From: Mucilaginibacter pineti
GTDB taxonomy: Bacteria; Bacteroidota; Bacteroidia; Sphingobacteriales; Sphingobacteriaceae
Length of the DNA: 64,000 nucleotides
Direction of reading: 5' to 3'
Assembly: GCF_900101875.1 (NCBI RefSeq)
Contig: NZ_FNAI01000009.1
Coordinates: forward strand, 124,001-188,000
Shown here: positions 62,441 through 64,000 of the stretch, piece by piece
Layout of the letters: each line of letters opens with the position of its first letter
Numbering within the stretch: position 1 is the stretch's first letter
Made by a program: the position numbers and the translations under genes
Notes under the pieces: generated by a model
What the model was told of the DNA's origin: nothing
The model's input: only the letters and a program-made list of their open reading frames with translations
The model's database searches: none

Positions 62441-63580
62441 ATGCATTTTACACTTACCGAAGAGCAGTTAATGATACGCCAGGCAGCGCGTGATTTTGCC
62501 CAACAAGAATTAAAACCCGGTGTAATTGAACGCGATGAGCACCAGAAGTTTCCGGCCGAACAAGTTAAGATGATGGGCGAGCTGGGCTTTTTAGGCATGA
62601 TGGTAGCGCCCCAGTACGGCGGCAGCGGTATGGATGCCATATCATATGTGCTGGTGATGGAGGAGCTTTCTAAAATAGACGCTTCGGCCTCAGTTGTGGT
62701 ATCGGTAAATAACTCGCTGGTATGCTACGGGCTGGAAAAATACGGGAGCGAATTTCAAAAACAGAAATACCTTATTCCCCTTGCCAAGGGCGAAGTGATA
62801 GGCGCCTTTTGCCTGTCGGAACCCGAGGCTGGCTCTGATGCAACATCGCAGCGCACCACCGCTGTTGATATGGGCGACCACTACCTGCTTAACGGCACCA
62901 AAAACTGGATAACCAACGGCAACTCGGCATCAACCTACCTGGTAATTGCCCAAACCGATGCCAGCAAAAAGCACCACGGCATAAACGCCCTTATTGTTGA
63001 AAAAGGAATGGAGGGCTTTACCGTAGGCGCAAAGGAAAATAAAATGGGCATTCGCGGGTCAGATACGCATTCGCTGATGTTTACCGATGTAAAGGTGCCC
63101 AAAGAAAACCGCATTGGCGATGATGGCTTTGGGTTTAAGTTTGCCATGAGCACGCTTGAGGGTGGCCGGATAGGTATTGCGGCACAAGCGCTGGGTATTG
63201 CATCCGGCGCTTATGAACTGGCCCTGGCCTATTCAAAAGAACGCAAGGCATTTGGCAAAACCATTGCCGATTTGCAGGCCATTCAATTTAAACTGGCTGA
63301 TATGGCTACCGAAATTGAGGCCGCCCGTTTGTTGTGCCTAAAAGCCGCCTGGTTAAAAGATCATGGGCAACCTTATGCCCAAGCCAGTTCAATGGCCAAG
63401 CTCTTTGCATCTGAAGTGGCTATGCGTACTACCATTGAAGCCGTACAGATTCATGGCGGCTACGGCTTTGTAAAGGAGTACCATGTAGAGCGCCTGATGC
63501 GCGATGCCAAAATAACGCAGATATATGAGGGCACATCCGAAGTTCAAAGAATTGTCATTTCGCGCGAGGTTTTGAAATAG
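62441..63580 (+). CDS. Acyl-CoA dehydrogenase
   Basis: The 379-residue flavoprotein matches short/medium-chain acyl-CoA dehydrogenases. FCLSEPEAGSDATSQRT and NGTKNWITNG line the FAD and substrate, and QIYEGTSEVQRIVI carries the catalytic Glu. It begins MHFTLTEEQLMIRQ at 62441; the frame extends 16 codons further without support. It oxidises acyl-CoA in fatty acid or branched-chain amino acid breakdown. Chain length is not decided here. Confidence 0.95.
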   Translation: MHFTLTEEQLMIRQAARDFAQQELKPGVIERDEHQKFPAEQVKMMGELGFLGMMVAPQYGGSGMDAISYVLVMEELSKIDASASVVVSVNNSLVCYGLEKYGSEFQKQKYLIPLAKGEVIGAFCLSEPEAGSDATSQRTTAVDMGDHYLLNGTKNWITNGNSASTYLVIAQTDASKKHHGINALIVEKGMEGFTVGAKENKMGIRGSDTHSLMFTDVKVPKENRIGDDGFGFKFAMSTLEGGRIGIAAQALGIASGAYELALAYSKERKAFGKTIADLQAIQFKLADMATEIEAARLLCLKAAWLKDHGQPYAQASSMAKLFASEVAMRTTIEAVQIHGGYGFVKEYHVERLMRDAKITQIYEGTSEVQRIVISREVLK

Positions 63581-63635
63581 TTAACTTGTTTTCATACTTT
63601 TGATAAAGTATACAAAATTAGTCGACTATTTTTCC

Positions 63636-64000
63636 ATGAGCTATAAGATCATCATAACCACTATATTTTTCGCCGGTTTGTTGCAGACGACATCGGCCCA
63701 AACCAAACTTAAAACCGGTTTGTGGCGCGGCGCGCTTAAAACAGCATCGGGCACCGAAATCCCTTTTAATTTTGATGTAAAGGATATTGCCGGCAGTCAG
63801 CAACTGGCTATTATTAACGGCGCCGAAAGATTTAAGGTAACCGATGTAAGCACCAAAGGCGATTCGGTTTTTATACACATGCCCCTCTTTAATTCGGAAT
63901 TTAAGCTGAAATTGGGTGACGGCGGCAACCTTAAAGGAAACTGGGTGCGCCACCTGGGGCAAAAAGATCTACTGGTGGAGTTTACTGCAACCCCAAATAC
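63636..64000 (+). CDS. Secreted TlpA-type protein, N-terminal fragment
   Basis: An ATG at 63636 opens a frame to the window edge (121 codons). A signal peptide (1-21, SAQ) is followed by a beta-rich domain (KTGLWRGALKTASGTEIPFNFDV, then FNSEFKLKLGDGGNLKGNWV). This N-terminal domain is found before thioredoxin-like (TlpA) domains in Bacteroidota, but the redox part, if any, lies outside the window. The call is therefore tentative as to function and firm as to being coding. Confidence 0.65.
   Translation, partial: MSYKIIITTIFFAGLLQTTSAQTKLKTGLWRGALKTASGTEIPFNFDVKDIAGSQQLAIINGAERFKVTDVSTKGDSVFIHMPLFNSEFKLKLGDGGNLKGNWVRHLGQKDLLVEFTATPN

Overview
The window is chromosomal DNA from a member of the Bacteroidota, most likely family Sphingobacteriaceae (Mucilaginibacter or Pedobacter-like). 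The call rests on gldH beside a RicT-type PSP1 gene, a FecI/FecR/STN-domain set, DUF3078 and CarboxypepD_reg-like proteins, many short-spaced genes without Shine-Dalgarno sequences, and promoters of the Bacteroidota type (TTG, about 20 nt, TAnnTTTG). No rRNA, tRNA, CRISPR array, transposase or prophage was recognised. Most of the window is ordinary housekeeping DNA broken by small accessory patches.

Layout. 1-4.8 kb: glycosyltransferase tail, gcvT, comB-like gene, envelope proteins. 4.9-7.0 kb: a leftward unit of an O-methyltransferase and two glucosaminidases. 7.0-7.55 kb: a nuclease-like GxxExxY gene bounded by 29-bp inverted repeats. 8-12.2 kb: ruvX, holB, ricT, gldH, apaG. 12.3-16.2 kb: dusB diverging from a CPBP protease, DUF2007, cdsA and psd operon (phospholipid synthesis). 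16.3-23.3 kb: ferritin-like DUF892, FAD oxidoreductase, zinc peptidase, ECF sigma with membrane partner, dapF, degP/htrA. 23.3-27.6 kb: FecI, FecR and an STN-domain repeat-barrel protein. 27.8-32.1 kb: SIMPL protein, YpfJ-type peptidase, an AT-rich Nudix plus MrcB-HNH nuclease pair, an amidase. 32.2-40.8 kb: glnS, pfkA, split dsbD, birA, rsfS, ftsH. 41-47.4 kb: LUD protein, metallophosphoesterase, then a four-gene sensory cluster (two paralogous membrane proteins, histidine kinase, response regulator) and a radical SAM gene. 47.4-54.3 kb: a 140-bp tandem repeat, DUF2809, zinc-ribbon and NIF3 genes, TM2 protein, epimerase and SDR genes, DUF2306. 54.4-64 kb: polA, carboxymuconolactone decarboxylase-like, VOC, a beta-barrel protein, M13 peptidase, an XRE regulator, acyl-CoA dehydrogenase and a partial gene at the right edge.

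The most distinctive content is non-coding. At least six kinds of palindromic repeat occupy the intergenic spaces: the GxxExxY element and a gene-less relative; two 115-bp elements with 34-bp inverted ends; four hairpin arrays built mostly from 7-bp units, each array with its own unit; a 140-bp tandem repeat; and several REP-like hairpins. Two intergenic stretches end in strong terminators without a gene in front of them and may encode small RNAs or leaders. Candidate new systems are the repeat-bounded nuclease gene, the split membrane-sensor/kinase cluster, the FecI-FecR-STN set lacking a TonB receptor, and the Nudix/HNH pair.
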